From contig JBECKR010000016.1 of assembly GCA_040235415.1 (NCBI GenBank), forward strand, positions 1 to 28,112: a stretch of DNA of 28,112 bases. Reading direction: 5' to 3'. Position numbers and translations under genes: made by a program. The number at the start of each line of letters is the position of its first letter. The first letter of the stretch is position 1. Source of the stretch: JBECKR01 sp040235415. Its GTDB lineage: Bacteria; Acidobacteriota; Polarisedimenticolia; Polarisedimenticolales; Polarisedimenticolaceae. The notes under the pieces are model-generated. The model did not search any database. It was not told the origin of the DNA and worked only from the letters and a program-made list of their open reading frames with translations. Positions 1-8,931 of this stretch are shown one piece after another.

Positions 1-2
1 CG

Positions 3-638
3 CGTCGGCAGGGCGCTGCCGGCGCCGCGGCGACGTCGGGCGAGACGGGCTCGACGTACGTCGACACCTCGTCGGGCGCGGCGGCGGGCGGGGAGACCAC
101 GACGCCGCCCGAGGATACGGGCCAGCCGCCGGACGAGGCGTCGGGCGGTTCCGGCGGTTCCGGGGGGGCCGGGGAGGAGACGCCTCCCGGCGACGAGCAG
201 CCGCCGCAGCCGACCGGCCCGGCGATCGTGCGGCTCGTGCCGAACGCCGCGAGCTACAACGTCGGGGATGCGGTGATCGTGCAGGTCGTCATCGACAACG
301 GACAGAACGTCGGATCGGTGCCGTTCCACCTCCGTTACAATCGCGCCGCGCTCGAATTCGTCCCCCCCGCGGTCGAGGGAGACTTCCTCAACCGCGACGG
401 CACGAACACCGTGTTCCTCGCGACCGACACCGCCGGAGGCGGCGAGATCGTGGTGGGCGCCTCCCGCATGGGCGGGACGACCGGCTCGGACGGGTTCGGC
501 GTCCTCGCGACGTTCCAGTTCCAGGCCGTGAATCCGGGGCCGTGCGGCTTCGCGTTCTCCGGGGCGAGCGTCAAGGACCCGCAGGCCCGCAATCTGCCCG
601 CGTCGTTCCTGACGGCGCAGGTGGAGGTCGTTCCGTGA
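3..638 (+). CDS. Cohesin-domain protein, C-terminal part (5' end outside window)
   Basis: The frame is open from the window edge to the TGA at 636-638, so the visible part is the last 211 residues of a longer protein. The first ~75 residues are a Thr/Pro/Gly/Glu-rich linker. The rest is a beta-rich domain with the hallmarks of a cohesin fold: VGDAVIVQVVIDN, then SVPFHLRYNRAALEF, and a Gly-rich late strand. Internal ATG 228 lies inside the domain and is not a plausible start. Two pseudopilin-type genes follow directly, the first overlapping its stop codon, so the missing N-terminal part may be a secretin (GspD-like) or another secretion-apparatus protein. Cohesin domains fused to such proteins are known from Acidobacteriota-like genomes, but the secretin part cannot be seen here. 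The domain call is fairly sure; the parent protein is not. Confidence 0.75.
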   Translation, partial: RRQGAAGAAATSGETGSTYVDTSSGAAAGGETTTPPEDTGQPPDEASGGSGGSGGAGEETPPGDEQPPQPTGPAIVRLVPNAASYNVGDAVIVQVVIDNGQNVGSVPFHLRYNRAALEFVPPAVEGDFLNRDGTNTVFLATDTAGGGEIVVGASRMGGTTGSDGFGVLATFQFQAVNPGPCGFAFSGASVKDPQARNLPASFLTAQVEVVP

Positions 639-1219
639 GCCGCCTCCCTCGCCTTTTCCGGGTATTCCGCCGGAACGCGGGCGGCGGGCGGCGCGATGAC
701 GCCACCGGCGGCGGCGGCGGCGCCGATCGAGCCGTATATGGAGGCGAGGGAGGTTCGCGTGGGGTGACCCTGGTCGAGCTCGTCTGCGTCTCGGCGATCC
801 TGCTCGTGCTCGGCGGGATCGCGATCCCGGTGGCGGACACGCTCGTCCGCCGCGAGAAGGAGCTCGAGCTCCGGCGCGCGCTGAGGGAGATCCGGACCGC
901 GCTCGACCGCTTCCAGGTCGACGCGACGCGGTTCCCCGGCATCCGGACGAACCTCCTGAACACGGTCAACGAGGAGGGCTACCCGGAGGAGCTCGACTGG
1001 CTGGTCGAAGGCGTGGACATCGGCGACGCGGCGGGCACGAAGATCAAGTACCTGCGCCGCCTGCCGCGCGACCCGATCACCGGGAAGGCCGAGTGGCGAA
1101 CGCGCTCGAGCCGCGACCGCCCCGACTCGCTGTTCTCGGACGGCATCAACATCTTCGACGTCCGGTCGACGAGCGACGCCAAGGCGCTCGACGGCAAGAC
1201 GAAGTACTCGGAGTGGTGA
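635..1219 (+). CDS. Type II secretion pseudopilin-like protein with long leader
   Basis: This 194-residue prepilin-like protein has the class III cleavage site SRG|VTLVELV, with Glu at +5 of the predicted mature chain, followed by a hydrophobic helix (CVSAILLVLGGIAIPVA). The Phe usually found at +1 is Val. I chose GTG 635, which overlaps the previous stop as GTGA and has GGAGG at 623-627, seven bases upstream. This gives an unusually long, Gly/Arg-rich leader of 43 residues. The C-terminal part has the GspG-like pattern RDPITGKAEW and ends in YSEW, much like the next gene. It would be processed by a prepilin peptidase and join a periplasmic pseudopilus or pilus. Translational coupling to the cohesin gene and to the next pseudopilin suggests one operon. 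Confidence 0.8.
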   Translation: MSRLPRLFRVFRRNAGGGRRDDATGGGGGADRAVYGGEGGSRGVTLVELVCVSAILLVLGGIAIPVADTLVRREKELELRRALREIRTALDRFQVDATRFPGIRTNLLNTVNEEGYPEELDWLVEGVDIGDAAGTKIKYLRRLPRDPITGKAEWRTRSSRDRPDSLFSDGINIFDVRSTSDAKALDGKTKYSEW

Positions 1220-1221
1220 CC

Positions 1222-1629
1222 ATGATCCGACGCCCGCAGCGGAGGACGTCCTCCGGCTTCACGCTGATCGAGCTTCTCGTCGTGATCGCGATCATCGGGA
1301 TCGTGAGCGCGATCGCGGTCGGGAACTACCGCAACGCGATCGTGAAGGCGAAGGAGGCGACCTTGCGGGAGGACCTGTTCCAGATGCGGACGCTGATCAA
1401 TCAGTACTTCGCCGACAAGGGCCGATACCCCACGGACCTCCACGCGCTCGTGGAGGATCGCTACCTGCGGAAGATCCCGATCGATCCGATCACGCAGAGC
1501 GCCGACACGTGGGTCACCGACCCGGCGGAGACGACCGAGGGCGATCTCTCGGTGGACCCCGGGATCGCGGACGTGTTCAGCGGGGCGACCGGGGTCGGGA
1601 CCGACGGCACGCCGTACGCGGAATGGTGA
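1222..1629 (+). CDS. gspG: Type II secretion major pseudopilin GspG-like
   Basis: This 135-residue protein has a textbook type IV prepilin N-terminus: a 12-residue basic leader, cleavage after Gly12, then FTLIELLVVIAIIGIVSAIA with Glu at mature position +5. The globular part has the GspG features DKGRYPTDLHALVE and IPIDPIT, and ends in a Gly/Asp-rich segment closing with YAEW. GspG polymerises into the pseudopilus that pushes substrates through the secretin. ATG 1222 is preceded by GGAG at 1210-1213; the frame extends further upstream, but that part lies inside the previous gene. It begins two bases after the previous stop. The gspG symbol is by motif only; it could equally be a major pilin of a related machine. 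Confidence 0.85.
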   Translation: MIRRPQRRTSSGFTLIELLVVIAIIGIVSAIAVGNYRNAIVKAKEATLREDLFQMRTLINQYFADKGRYPTDLHALVEDRYLRKIPIDPITQSADTWVTDPAETTEGDLSVDPGIADVFSGATGVGTDGTPYAEW

Positions 1630-1663
1630 GGAACGGGCCCGGGGGGGTCCGGGGAGAGCAGAG

Positions 1664-2731
1664 ATGAGATACGCAGTCACGATGTCGATCGCCGCGCTCG
1701 CGCTGGCCTTCGCGCTGACCGGGTGCGAGGACACCGCCGTCACCGTGCCGACCGACGGCGTCATCACGATGAACGCCAATCCGGGCACCGTGGTGCTGGA
1801 CCCGGACAACGGAATCACGACCGGGACGTCGAAGATCACCGCGGCGGTGTTCGAAAGCACCGGGGCCGCCCTGCAGGGGGTCAGCGTGCGGTTCTCGACG
1901 AGCGGCGGCGCGCTGGCCTCGAACGGGAGCCCGGTCAAGACCGACGCGAACGGCCTCGCCTTCGACACGCTGACCGTGACGACGACCGACCCGGCGGAGA
2001 TCACCGTCACGGCCGAGTCGTCGTCGGTCGTGCAGACGGTCACGGTCGCGCTGCAGATCGTGGGGGCGAACCAACAGCCCCGCGCGACGATCGTCGACGT
2101 CCCGCAGCACGAGCAGGAGATCGGCAAGACGGTGCTGTTCGACGGCAGCGCGTCGCTCGATCCCGACGGACAGATCACCTGCTACCAGTGGACGATCGAC
2201 TCCGACAACGACGCCTACGACGAGCTCGTCCAGGGTCCCGCGGCATCCGCCCTGCAACGGCAGTATCCGGTCGAGCAATCGCTGTCGGTCGTGCTGCGGG
2301 TCTCGGACAGCGCGACGGCCGGCGCGCAGTGCCAGCCCGGGGGCACCCCGGTGTCGCAGAACCTGTTCAGCCCGTTCGTCGGGACGCTGGCGTACGCGAT
2401 CACGTGCCGCAACACCCCGCCGGTCGCCAACGCCGGTCCGGACCTGAGCGCGATCCCCTCGACGAACCAGCTCGTGCTGGACGGATGCGCGTCCAGCGAC
2501 TCCGACGGCGTCATCGACAGGTACAACTGGGTCTGCGGGAACGGCCAGCCCGCGGTCGCGAACCCGTCGCTCCCGTGCCAGGCGTTCTGCCGTTACCAGA
2601 CCCCGGGCACGTTCACGGCGACGCTGACGGTGTTCGACAACGGCAACGGTGCGATCGACCCGAACACCGGGACGTACGCCTGCCAGAAGCAGGACAGCGA
2701 CACGGCGACGGTAACGATCACCGCGCCCTGA
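1664..2731 (+). CDS. Exported lipoprotein with Ig-like and two PKD-like domains
   Basis: This 355-residue protein begins with a lipoprotein signal peptide whose lipobox LTGC places the lipidated Cys at residue 21. Residues ~35-130 look like a bacterial Ig-like (invasin/Big-type) domain, with VSVRFSTSGGAL and DANGLAFDTLTV. Two PKD-like domains follow: one with LFDGSASLDPDGQITCYQW (~145-230), and one with PPVANAGPDLSAI and LDGCASSDSDG (~250-355). Several Cys pairs in the PKD domains could form disulfides, fitting an extracytoplasmic location. It lies inside the pseudopilin cluster, 34 bases after the GspG-like gene and 31 bases before the third pseudopilin-like gene. A structural or adhesive role at the outer membrane is inference; no enzymatic motif is visible. 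Confidence 0.75.
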   Translation: MRYAVTMSIAALALAFALTGCEDTAVTVPTDGVITMNANPGTVVLDPDNGITTGTSKITAAVFESTGAALQGVSVRFSTSGGALASNGSPVKTDANGLAFDTLTVTTTDPAEITVTAESSSVVQTVTVALQIVGANQQPRATIVDVPQHEQEIGKTVLFDGSASLDPDGQITCYQWTIDSDNDAYDELVQGPAASALQRQYPVEQSLSVVLRVSDSATAGAQCQPGGTPVSQNLFSPFVGTLAYAITCRNTPPVANAGPDLSAIPSTNQLVLDGCASSDSDGVIDRYNWVCGNGQPAVANPSLPCQAFCRYQTPGTFTATLTVFDNGNGAIDPNTGTYACQKQDSDTATVTITAP

Positions 2732-2762
2732 CCGCGGGGCGGGACGGACGGAGGACGGCGGC

Positions 2763-3500
2763 TTGGCGGGAGCGCGCAAGCGGCGGCGGAGCGGCCAGGA
2801 CGGCCACCTCATGGTGGGCGTCGTGGCGATGCTCGCGATCATGCTGATCCTGTCGACCGTCGCGACGCAGAAGTGGGAGGACGTGCTGCAGCGCGAGAAC
2901 GAGGCCGAGATGATGTTCCGGGCCGAGGAGATCGTGCGCGCGATCTCCCGCTACCAGCAGGACCAGGGGCACCTCCCCACGAAGCTCGAGGACCTGCTCG
3001 ACCCCGGGAAGAAGGGGCAGTACTTCATCCGCCGGCTGTACGACGACCCGCTCGTCAAGGACGGCAAGTGGGGCCTGCTGTACGCCGCCCCGGGCGGCGG
3101 GCTGTACGACCCGAGCAACCCGCAGACCGTCTCGACGGGCGAGGAGATCGGGAGCACGTCGCAGGTGCAGACGCAGTCGGTCGGCGGCCTGCAGAGCGGC
3201 TTCCCCGGGGGGGTGCAGGAGACCGGCGGGCTCCCGATCGCCGGCGTCAAGACGCTGTGCAAGAAGACGCCGTTCCGGGTCTACCGCGGCCTCACCGACT
3301 ACTCGCAGTGGCTGTTCAGCATCTTCGACCTCCAGACGACGCAGCTTCCCGGGCAGGGCAAGGGCCGGGGACCGCGCGCGGGCGGGGCTCCCGGAGGCGG
3401 CGCGGCCGGCGCGCCCGGCCTCGGCGGGGCCGGCGGGACGCGTCAGGGAGGAGGCGGGCTCGACCGCCAGGGCGGCCCCCGCCGGCGGCGCGAGCCCTGA
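2763..3500 (+). CDS. Pseudopilin-like protein lacking Glu+5, Gly-rich tail
   Basis: This 245-residue protein has a basic N-terminus, a possible prepilin cleavage at DG|HLMVG (after Gly14), and a hydrophobic helix (residues ~16-34). The expected Glu at +5 is Gly, as in some minor pseudopilins such as GspK. The segment after the helix (EAEMMFRAEEIVRAISRYQ, then LPTKLEDLL and YDDPLVKDGKW) matches the layout of the two upstream pseudopilins. The last ~50 residues are low-complexity Gly/Arg/Ala. The start is TTG 2763 with GGAGG at 2750-2754, eight bases upstream. A tip or minor pseudopilin of the same machine is the best guess. It closes the cluster; the next gene has its own promoter. Confidence 0.65.
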   Translation: MAGARKRRRSGQDGHLMVGVVAMLAIMLILSTVATQKWEDVLQRENEAEMMFRAEEIVRAISRYQQDQGHLPTKLEDLLDPGKKGQYFIRRLYDDPLVKDGKWGLLYAAPGGGLYDPSNPQTVSTGEEIGSTSQVQTQSVGGLQSGFPGGVQETGGLPIAGVKTLCKKTPFRVYRGLTDYSQWLFSIFDLQTTQLPGQGKGRGPRAGGAPGGGAAGAPGLGGAGGTRQGGGGLDRQGGPRRRREP

Positions 3501-3521
3501 TCGGGACCGTCGCGGCGACCG

Positions 3522-3530
3522 TGCTATACT
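3522..3530 (+). promoter_or_regulatory. Extended -10 promoter before M16 peptidase gene
   Basis: TGC-TATACT forms an extended -10 element (TGn plus a 5/6 match to TATAAT) in otherwise GC-rich DNA, about 40 bases upstream of ATG 3571. No convincing -35 is present, as expected for extended -10 promoters. It separates the housekeeping block from the pseudopilin cluster. Confidence 0.65.
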
Positions 3531-3570
3531 CGCGCCCTCGTCTTCCGACCCAGCGCGGGGCCCCGCACGC

Positions 3571-4830
3571 ATGATCCGCAGACACGAGCTCCCCAACGGG
3601 CTGACGCTCCTCACCGAGACGATGCCGCAGGTGCGCTCGGTGTCGCTGGGAGTGTGGCTCCGCAAGGGCTCCCGGCACGAGCGTCCGGCGCTGAACGGCG
3701 CCTCGCACTTCCTCGAGCACCTCGTGTTCAAGGGCACGGAGACGCGATCGGCGCGCGACATCGCCCTCGAGATGGAGTCGATGGGCGGGCAGATGGACGC
3801 CTTCACCTCGAAGGAGTACACCTGCTTCTACGCCAAGGTGCTGGACCGCCATCTCCGGGAGGCGCTCGACCTCCTCGCGGACATCGTGCGGCGCCCGAAG
3901 TTCGACCGCGACGAGCTCGAGCGCGAGCGCAAGGTCGTCATGGAAGAGATCAAGATGGTCGAGGACACCCCCGACGAGCTGATCTACGACCTGTTCTCGG
4001 AAGCGTTCTATCCGGGTCATCCGCTCGGCCGCCCGATCCAGGGCACCGCGGGGACGCTCTCGGCCCTGAGCCGGGAGCGCCTGCTGCGCTTTTTCCGAAA
4101 CGCCTATCGGCCCGGGAACATGTTGATCGCCGCGGCGGGACGGCTCGACCACCGCGAGCTCGCGAAACGGGTGTCGGCCGCGTTCGGGTCGATGGACGGC
4201 ACGCCGCCGGCGTCGGTCCGCCCCCGCAGGCCGCGGGCCCATCCCGGCCTGACGGTCCGGACGAAGCGGCTCGAGCAGACCCACCTCATGCTGGGGGTCG
4301 AGGCGTACCCGGAGAGCTACGAGCGGCGCTATCCGCTGTTCATCCTGAACGCGCTCCTGGGCGGGACGATGTCCTCGCGCCTGTTCCAGAAGATCCGCGA
4401 GGAGCGCGGCCTGGCCTACAGCGTGTACTCCGCGGTCAACGCGTTCGTCGACGGCGGCTTCCTGATGGTGTACGCGGCGACCGGCCCGGACAACGCGGCG
4501 CAGACGGTCCGCCTCGTGCTCGACGAGCTCCGCGGGCTCGCGGCCGCGGGGCCGGAGGCGGCCGAGGTCGACGTCGCCCGCGAGCACCTGAAGGGCAGCC
4601 TGATGCTGTCGCTCGAGTCGACGAGCAGCCGGATGTCGAACCTCGCGCGGCAGGAGATCTACTTCGGCCGGCAGTTCTCGCTCGAGGAGATCCTGGCCGG
4701 GATCGACCGCGTCGACGTCGCCGCCGTTCACGCCGTGGCGCGCGACCTGTTCGGCGGCGCGCGGCCGAGGCTCGCGGTCCTCGGCCGCGCGGGCAAATTC
4801 CGGTTCCGGGAGGAGGAGCTCGCGCTTTGA
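3571..4830 (+). CDS. M16 family zinc metallopeptidase (processing-peptidase type)
   Basis: This 419-residue protein has the inverted zinc motif HFLEH (His46, Glu49, His50). Glu126 in KVVMEEIKMVEDTP is the likely third zinc ligand, 76 residues further on. The C-terminal half carries the typical inactive M16 domain with GGTMSSRLFQKIREERGLAYSVYS. Length and features fit the single-chain bacterial relatives of mitochondrial processing peptidase (YmxG/PepR type), which form dimers that enclose and degrade peptides. No signal peptide is seen, so it is probably cytoplasmic. The stop overlaps the TTG start of dut, and an M16 gene next to dut is a recurrent bacterial arrangement. Its natural substrate cannot be read from the sequence. 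Confidence 0.93.
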   Translation: MIRRHELPNGLTLLTETMPQVRSVSLGVWLRKGSRHERPALNGASHFLEHLVFKGTETRSARDIALEMESMGGQMDAFTSKEYTCFYAKVLDRHLREALDLLADIVRRPKFDRDELERERKVVMEEIKMVEDTPDELIYDLFSEAFYPGHPLGRPIQGTAGTLSALSRERLLRFFRNAYRPGNMLIAAAGRLDHRELAKRVSAAFGSMDGTPPASVRPRRPRAHPGLTVRTKRLEQTHLMLGVEAYPESYERRYPLFILNALLGGTMSSRLFQKIREERGLAYSVYSAVNAFVDGGFLMVYAATGPDNAAQTVRLVLDELRGLAAAGPEAAEVDVAREHLKGSLMLSLESTSSRMSNLARQEIYFGRQFSLEEILAGIDRVDVAAVHAVARDLFGGARPRLAVLGRAGKFRFREEELAL

Positions 4831-5285
4831 ACGGCGTCGAGGCGGAGGTCCGCGTCCTGAGGCTTCCCGAGGCCCGGGACCTCGCGCTGCCCGAGCGGGC
4901 CACCGTGCACTCCTCCGGGTACGACCTGCGCGCGAGACTCGACGCCTCCCTGGAGCTCGTTCCCGGCGGGCGCGCCCTGGTGCCGACCGGAGTCGCGATC
5001 GCGCTTCCGGAGGGGTGGGAGGCGCAGGTCCGGCCCCGGAGCGGTCTCGCGGCCCGCGACGGCGTGACGCTGTTGAACGCACCGGGGACCGTGGACGCGG
5101 ACTACCGCGGAGAGATCCGCGTCGTCCTGGTCAACCACGGAGACCGCGCCGTCACGATCGCGCGCGGGGACCGCATCGCGCAGCTCGTCGTGCAGCGCGT
5201 CCCCGCGGTTCGGCTCGTCGAGGTCGACGAGCTGCCCGCGAGCGCGCGCGGAGAGGGCGGCTTCGGCCATACCGGGAGGCGGTGA
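4827..5285 (+). CDS. dut: dUTP diphosphatase (dUTPase)
   Basis: This trimeric-type dUTPase of 152 residues hydrolyses dUTP to dUMP and pyrophosphate, keeping uracil out of DNA and supplying dUMP for thymidylate synthesis. All five motifs are present: SSGYDLRA (29-36), RPRSGLA (69-75), NAPGTVDADYRGEI with the catalytic Asp near 90, RGDRIAQLV, and the C-terminal GEGGFGHTG loop. The common Ser in the last motif is His. The start is TTG 4827, overlapping the TGA of the M16 gene, with an AGGAGGAG Shine-Dalgarno sequence just upstream. The stop overlaps the ATG of the next gene. The tight overlaps mean it is co-transcribed with both neighbours. Confidence 0.95.
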   Translation: MNGVEAEVRVLRLPEARDLALPERATVHSSGYDLRARLDASLELVPGGRALVPTGVAIALPEGWEAQVRPRSGLAARDGVTLLNAPGTVDADYRGEIRVVLVNHGDRAVTIARGDRIAQLVVQRVPAVRLVEVDELPASARGEGGFGHTGRR

Positions 5286-6061
5286 TGGTCCGGGTCGTCG
5301 TGCTCGGGAGCGGCTCGCGGGGCAACGCGACCCTCGTCGAGTTCGGCGAGCGCCGGGTGCTCGTCGACGCCGGGCTGTCGGCCCGCGACCTCGAGCGCAG
5401 GCTCCGTGCGGTGGGCATCGAGCCCGGCTCGATCGCGGCGATCCTGCTGTCCCACGAGCACCACGACCACGCCCGCGGCGCGGAGCGATTCTCGGTGCGC
5501 CACCGCGTGCCGGTGGCGTGCTCCCGCAGCACGCTCGCCGCGATGAACCTGTCCCACGTCCACCTCGCGGGATTCGTGCCGCTCGAGACGGGCACGCCCC
5601 GGGTCATCGACGGCGTCGAGATCGTCCCGTTCGCGGTGCCGCACGACGCCGCCGATCCGGTCGGATTCGTGGTCGGCGGCGAGGGCGTGCGCGTCGGGAT
5701 CGCGACCGATCTGGGGCAGGCGACGACGCTCGTCCGGGAGCGGCTGCGGGGCTGCCACATCCTCGTCGTCGAGGCGAACCACGACGAGCACATGCTGCTC
5801 GACGGGCCGTACCCGTGGCACTTGAAGCAGCGCGTCGGGGGCAGCCTCGGCCACCTCTCGAACGCGGAGTCCGCCGAGATGCTGCGGGACGCCGTCGACG
5901 ACCGCTGCCAGGCGGTCGTCCTGGCGCACCTTTCGGAGAAGAACAACACGCCGGCGCTGGCCCGTGCGGCCGCCGCCCGCGCCCTCGCGGAGGCCGGACG
6001 TCACCGGATCCAGATGCGGGTCGCGACCCAGACGAGACCCGCGACCCCGGTCGTGCTGTAG
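5285..6061 (+). CDS. MBL-fold metallohydrolase, YycJ/WalJ type
   Basis: This 258-residue protein is a cytoplasmic metallo-beta-lactamase-fold enzyme. It opens with VVVLGSGSRGNATLVE and carries the metal motif HEHHDH at residues 57-62, followed by the later SHDA-like and ATDLGQ strands typical of the YycJ/WalJ family. Members are 5'-exonuclease-like DNA or RNA phosphodiesterases, with proposed roles in mismatch repair in Bacillus. ATG 5285 overlaps the dut stop (TGATG). The neighbour dut, another DNA-quality gene, fits this assignment. Substrate specificity cannot be decided here. Confidence 0.88.
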   Translation: MVRVVVLGSGSRGNATLVEFGERRVLVDAGLSARDLERRLRAVGIEPGSIAAILLSHEHHDHARGAERFSVRHRVPVACSRSTLAAMNLSHVHLAGFVPLETGTPRVIDGVEIVPFAVPHDAADPVGFVVGGEGVRVGIATDLGQATTLVRERLRGCHILVVEANHDEHMLLDGPYPWHLKQRVGGSLGHLSNAESAEMLRDAVDDRCQAVVLAHLSEKNNTPALARAAAARALAEAGRHRIQMRVATQTRPATPVVL

Positions 6062-6078
6062 GAACGGAGGAGGAAGAC

Positions 6079-7374
<1,296 letters not shown>

Positions 7375-7388
7375 GACCGACGGGGCGC

Positions 7389-7394
7389 TATAAT
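7389..7394 (+). promoter_or_regulatory. Consensus -10 (TATAAT) before purF
   Basis: A perfect TATAAT stands in GC-rich DNA, 14 bases after the purB stop and 50 bases before purF ATG 7445. No good -35 match is visible. It suggests that purF (and perhaps purM-purN) can be transcribed separately from purB. No purine riboswitch-like structure was recognised in the short leader. Confidence 0.65.
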
Positions 7395-7444
7395 GCGGCC
7401 TCTCGCGCGGCCCGCTCGCGCACGGTAGGCGGACGAACACAGCG

Positions 7445-8830
7445 ATGTGCGGAATCGTCGGCATCTTCGGTCACGTCAACGCCGCGGCGCTCGCGCACAC
7501 CGGCATGTTCGCACTGCAGCACCGCGGCCAGGAGTCGGCGGGGATCGTCTCGGCGGACGGCACCGAGATGACCCGCCGCGGAGGGATGGGTCTCGTCCCG
7601 GACGTGTTCGGCCGCGAGGCCCTGGAGGCCCTGCGCGGCGCGGCCGCGATCGGACACGTGCGGTACTCGACCTCCGGCGACCCGAACCCCGCCAACGCCC
7701 AGCCGTTCCTGATGCGCCATCATCGCGGCCCGATCGCGGTCGCGCACAACGGCAACCTCGTGGACGCCGCGCTGGTGCGCGCCGAGCTCGAGGACGACGG
7801 CGCGATCTTCCAGACCACGACCGACACCGAGGTCCTGCTGCACCTCGTGGCGCGGTCGAAGTCGGCGGACGTCGTCGACGCGGTGGTCGAGTCGCTGCAG
7901 CGCGTGCGCGGGGCGTTCTCGCTGCTGTTCCTCGTGCCGGGGCGGCTGGTCGCGGTCCGCGACCCGCTGGGGTTCCGGCCGCTGTGGCTCGGGAGGCTCG
8001 GGACGGGCTGGGTCGTGGCCTCCGAGACGTGCGCGCTCGACCTTCTCGGCGCGGAGGCGGTGCGGGAGCTCGAGCGCGGCGAGGTCCTGGTCGTGGACGT
8101 CGCCGGGCCGCACGCGTTCCACCCGTTCCCGCCGTCGCGTCCGGCGCCGTGTCTGTTCGAGCACGTGTACTTCTCCCGCCCCGACAGCACCGTGTTCGGC
8201 CGCTCGGTGCAGGCGGTCCGCAAAAGGCTCGGCGAGCGCCTGCACGGCGAGCATCCCGCCGAGGCGGACATCGTCGTCCCGGTCCCGGATTCCGGGAACT
8301 ACGCCGCCATGGGGTACGCGAGGGCCTCGGGGCTGCCGTTCGAGATGGGGCTGGTGCGCAACCACTACGTCGGACGGACGTTCATCCAGCCGCTGCAGGC
8401 GGCCCGCGCCACCGGGGTCCGGATCAAGCTCAATCCGGTCCGGGACCTGCTTCGCGACCGCCGGGTCGCGCTGATCGACGATTCCATCGTCCGCGGGACG
8501 ACGAGCCGTAAGATCGTGCAACTGTGCCGCGACGCCGGCGCGCGCGAGGTCCACGTCCGGATCTCCTGTCCGCCGACGATCGGGCCGTGCTACTACGGGA
8601 TCGACACGCCGCACCGCGAGGAGCTGATCGCCTCGACCTACAGCGTCGAGGAGATCCGCCGGTTCATCGGGGCGGACACCTTGGGTTACCTCAGCCTCGA
8701 GGGGCTTCTAGAGGCGACGGCGGAGAGTCGCGACACCGGGTGCACGGCGTGCTGGACCGACGACCACCCCGTGACGCTGCCGCGGGCGGAGGCGGAGCAG
8801 CTGCGCCTGTTCGAGAAGTCCCGTCGCTGA
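7445..8830 (+). CDS. purF: Amidophosphoribosyltransferase (Fe-S type)
   Basis: This 461-residue enzyme makes phosphoribosylamine from PRPP and glutamine, the first step of de novo purine synthesis. The N-terminal nucleophile domain starts M-CGIVGIFG, so Cys2 becomes the catalytic N-terminus after Met removal, with no longer propeptide. HRGQESAGI and the glutaminase region follow. The PRPP loop is ALIDDSIVRGTT (~343-354). Cys236, Cys382, Cys433 and Cys436 (in PCLFEHVYF, PCYYGID and GCTAC) match the four 4Fe-4S ligands of the Bacillus-type enzyme, so an oxygen-sensitive structural cluster is predicted. Gap to purM is about 100 bases. Confidence 0.97.
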   Translation: MCGIVGIFGHVNAAALAHTGMFALQHRGQESAGIVSADGTEMTRRGGMGLVPDVFGREALEALRGAAAIGHVRYSTSGDPNPANAQPFLMRHHRGPIAVAHNGNLVDAALVRAELEDDGAIFQTTTDTEVLLHLVARSKSADVVDAVVESLQRVRGAFSLLFLVPGRLVAVRDPLGFRPLWLGRLGTGWVVASETCALDLLGAEAVRELERGEVLVVDVAGPHAFHPFPPSRPAPCLFEHVYFSRPDSTVFGRSVQAVRKRLGERLHGEHPAEADIVVPVPDSGNYAAMGYARASGLPFEMGLVRNHYVGRTFIQPLQAARATGVRIKLNPVRDLLRDRRVALIDDSIVRGTTSRKIVQLCRDAGAREVHVRISCPPTIGPCYYGIDTPHREELIASTYSVEEIRRFIGADTLGYLSLEGLLEATAESRDTGCTACWTDDHPVTLPRAEAEQLRLFEKSRR

Positions 8831-8931
8831 TACGTGCCGTCCGGCGTTGCGGAGCGGGAACGGCGCGGATGGAAACGCACGCGGCGGGAGGCGATGTTGA
8901 TCCGGCCGCGAGCGGAGGCGCGAGGAGTGTC

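Noticed and set aside
228..638. A dockerin partner for the cohesin domain within the window
   Set aside because: No duplicated dockerin calcium-loop motif was seen; the Asp-rich loops at 15.7-17.6 kb match the MopE type instead.
1093..1221. Upstream extension of the GspG-like frame into the previous gene
   Set aside because: The extension is Arg-rich, overlaps the previous pseudopilin, and ATG 1222 gives a normal short leader with a ribosome site.
979..2842. Long minus-strand open frames opposite the pseudopilin and lipoprotein genes
   Set aside because: No recognisable domains and shadow-like composition; the plus-strand frames carry prepilin and lipobox motifs.
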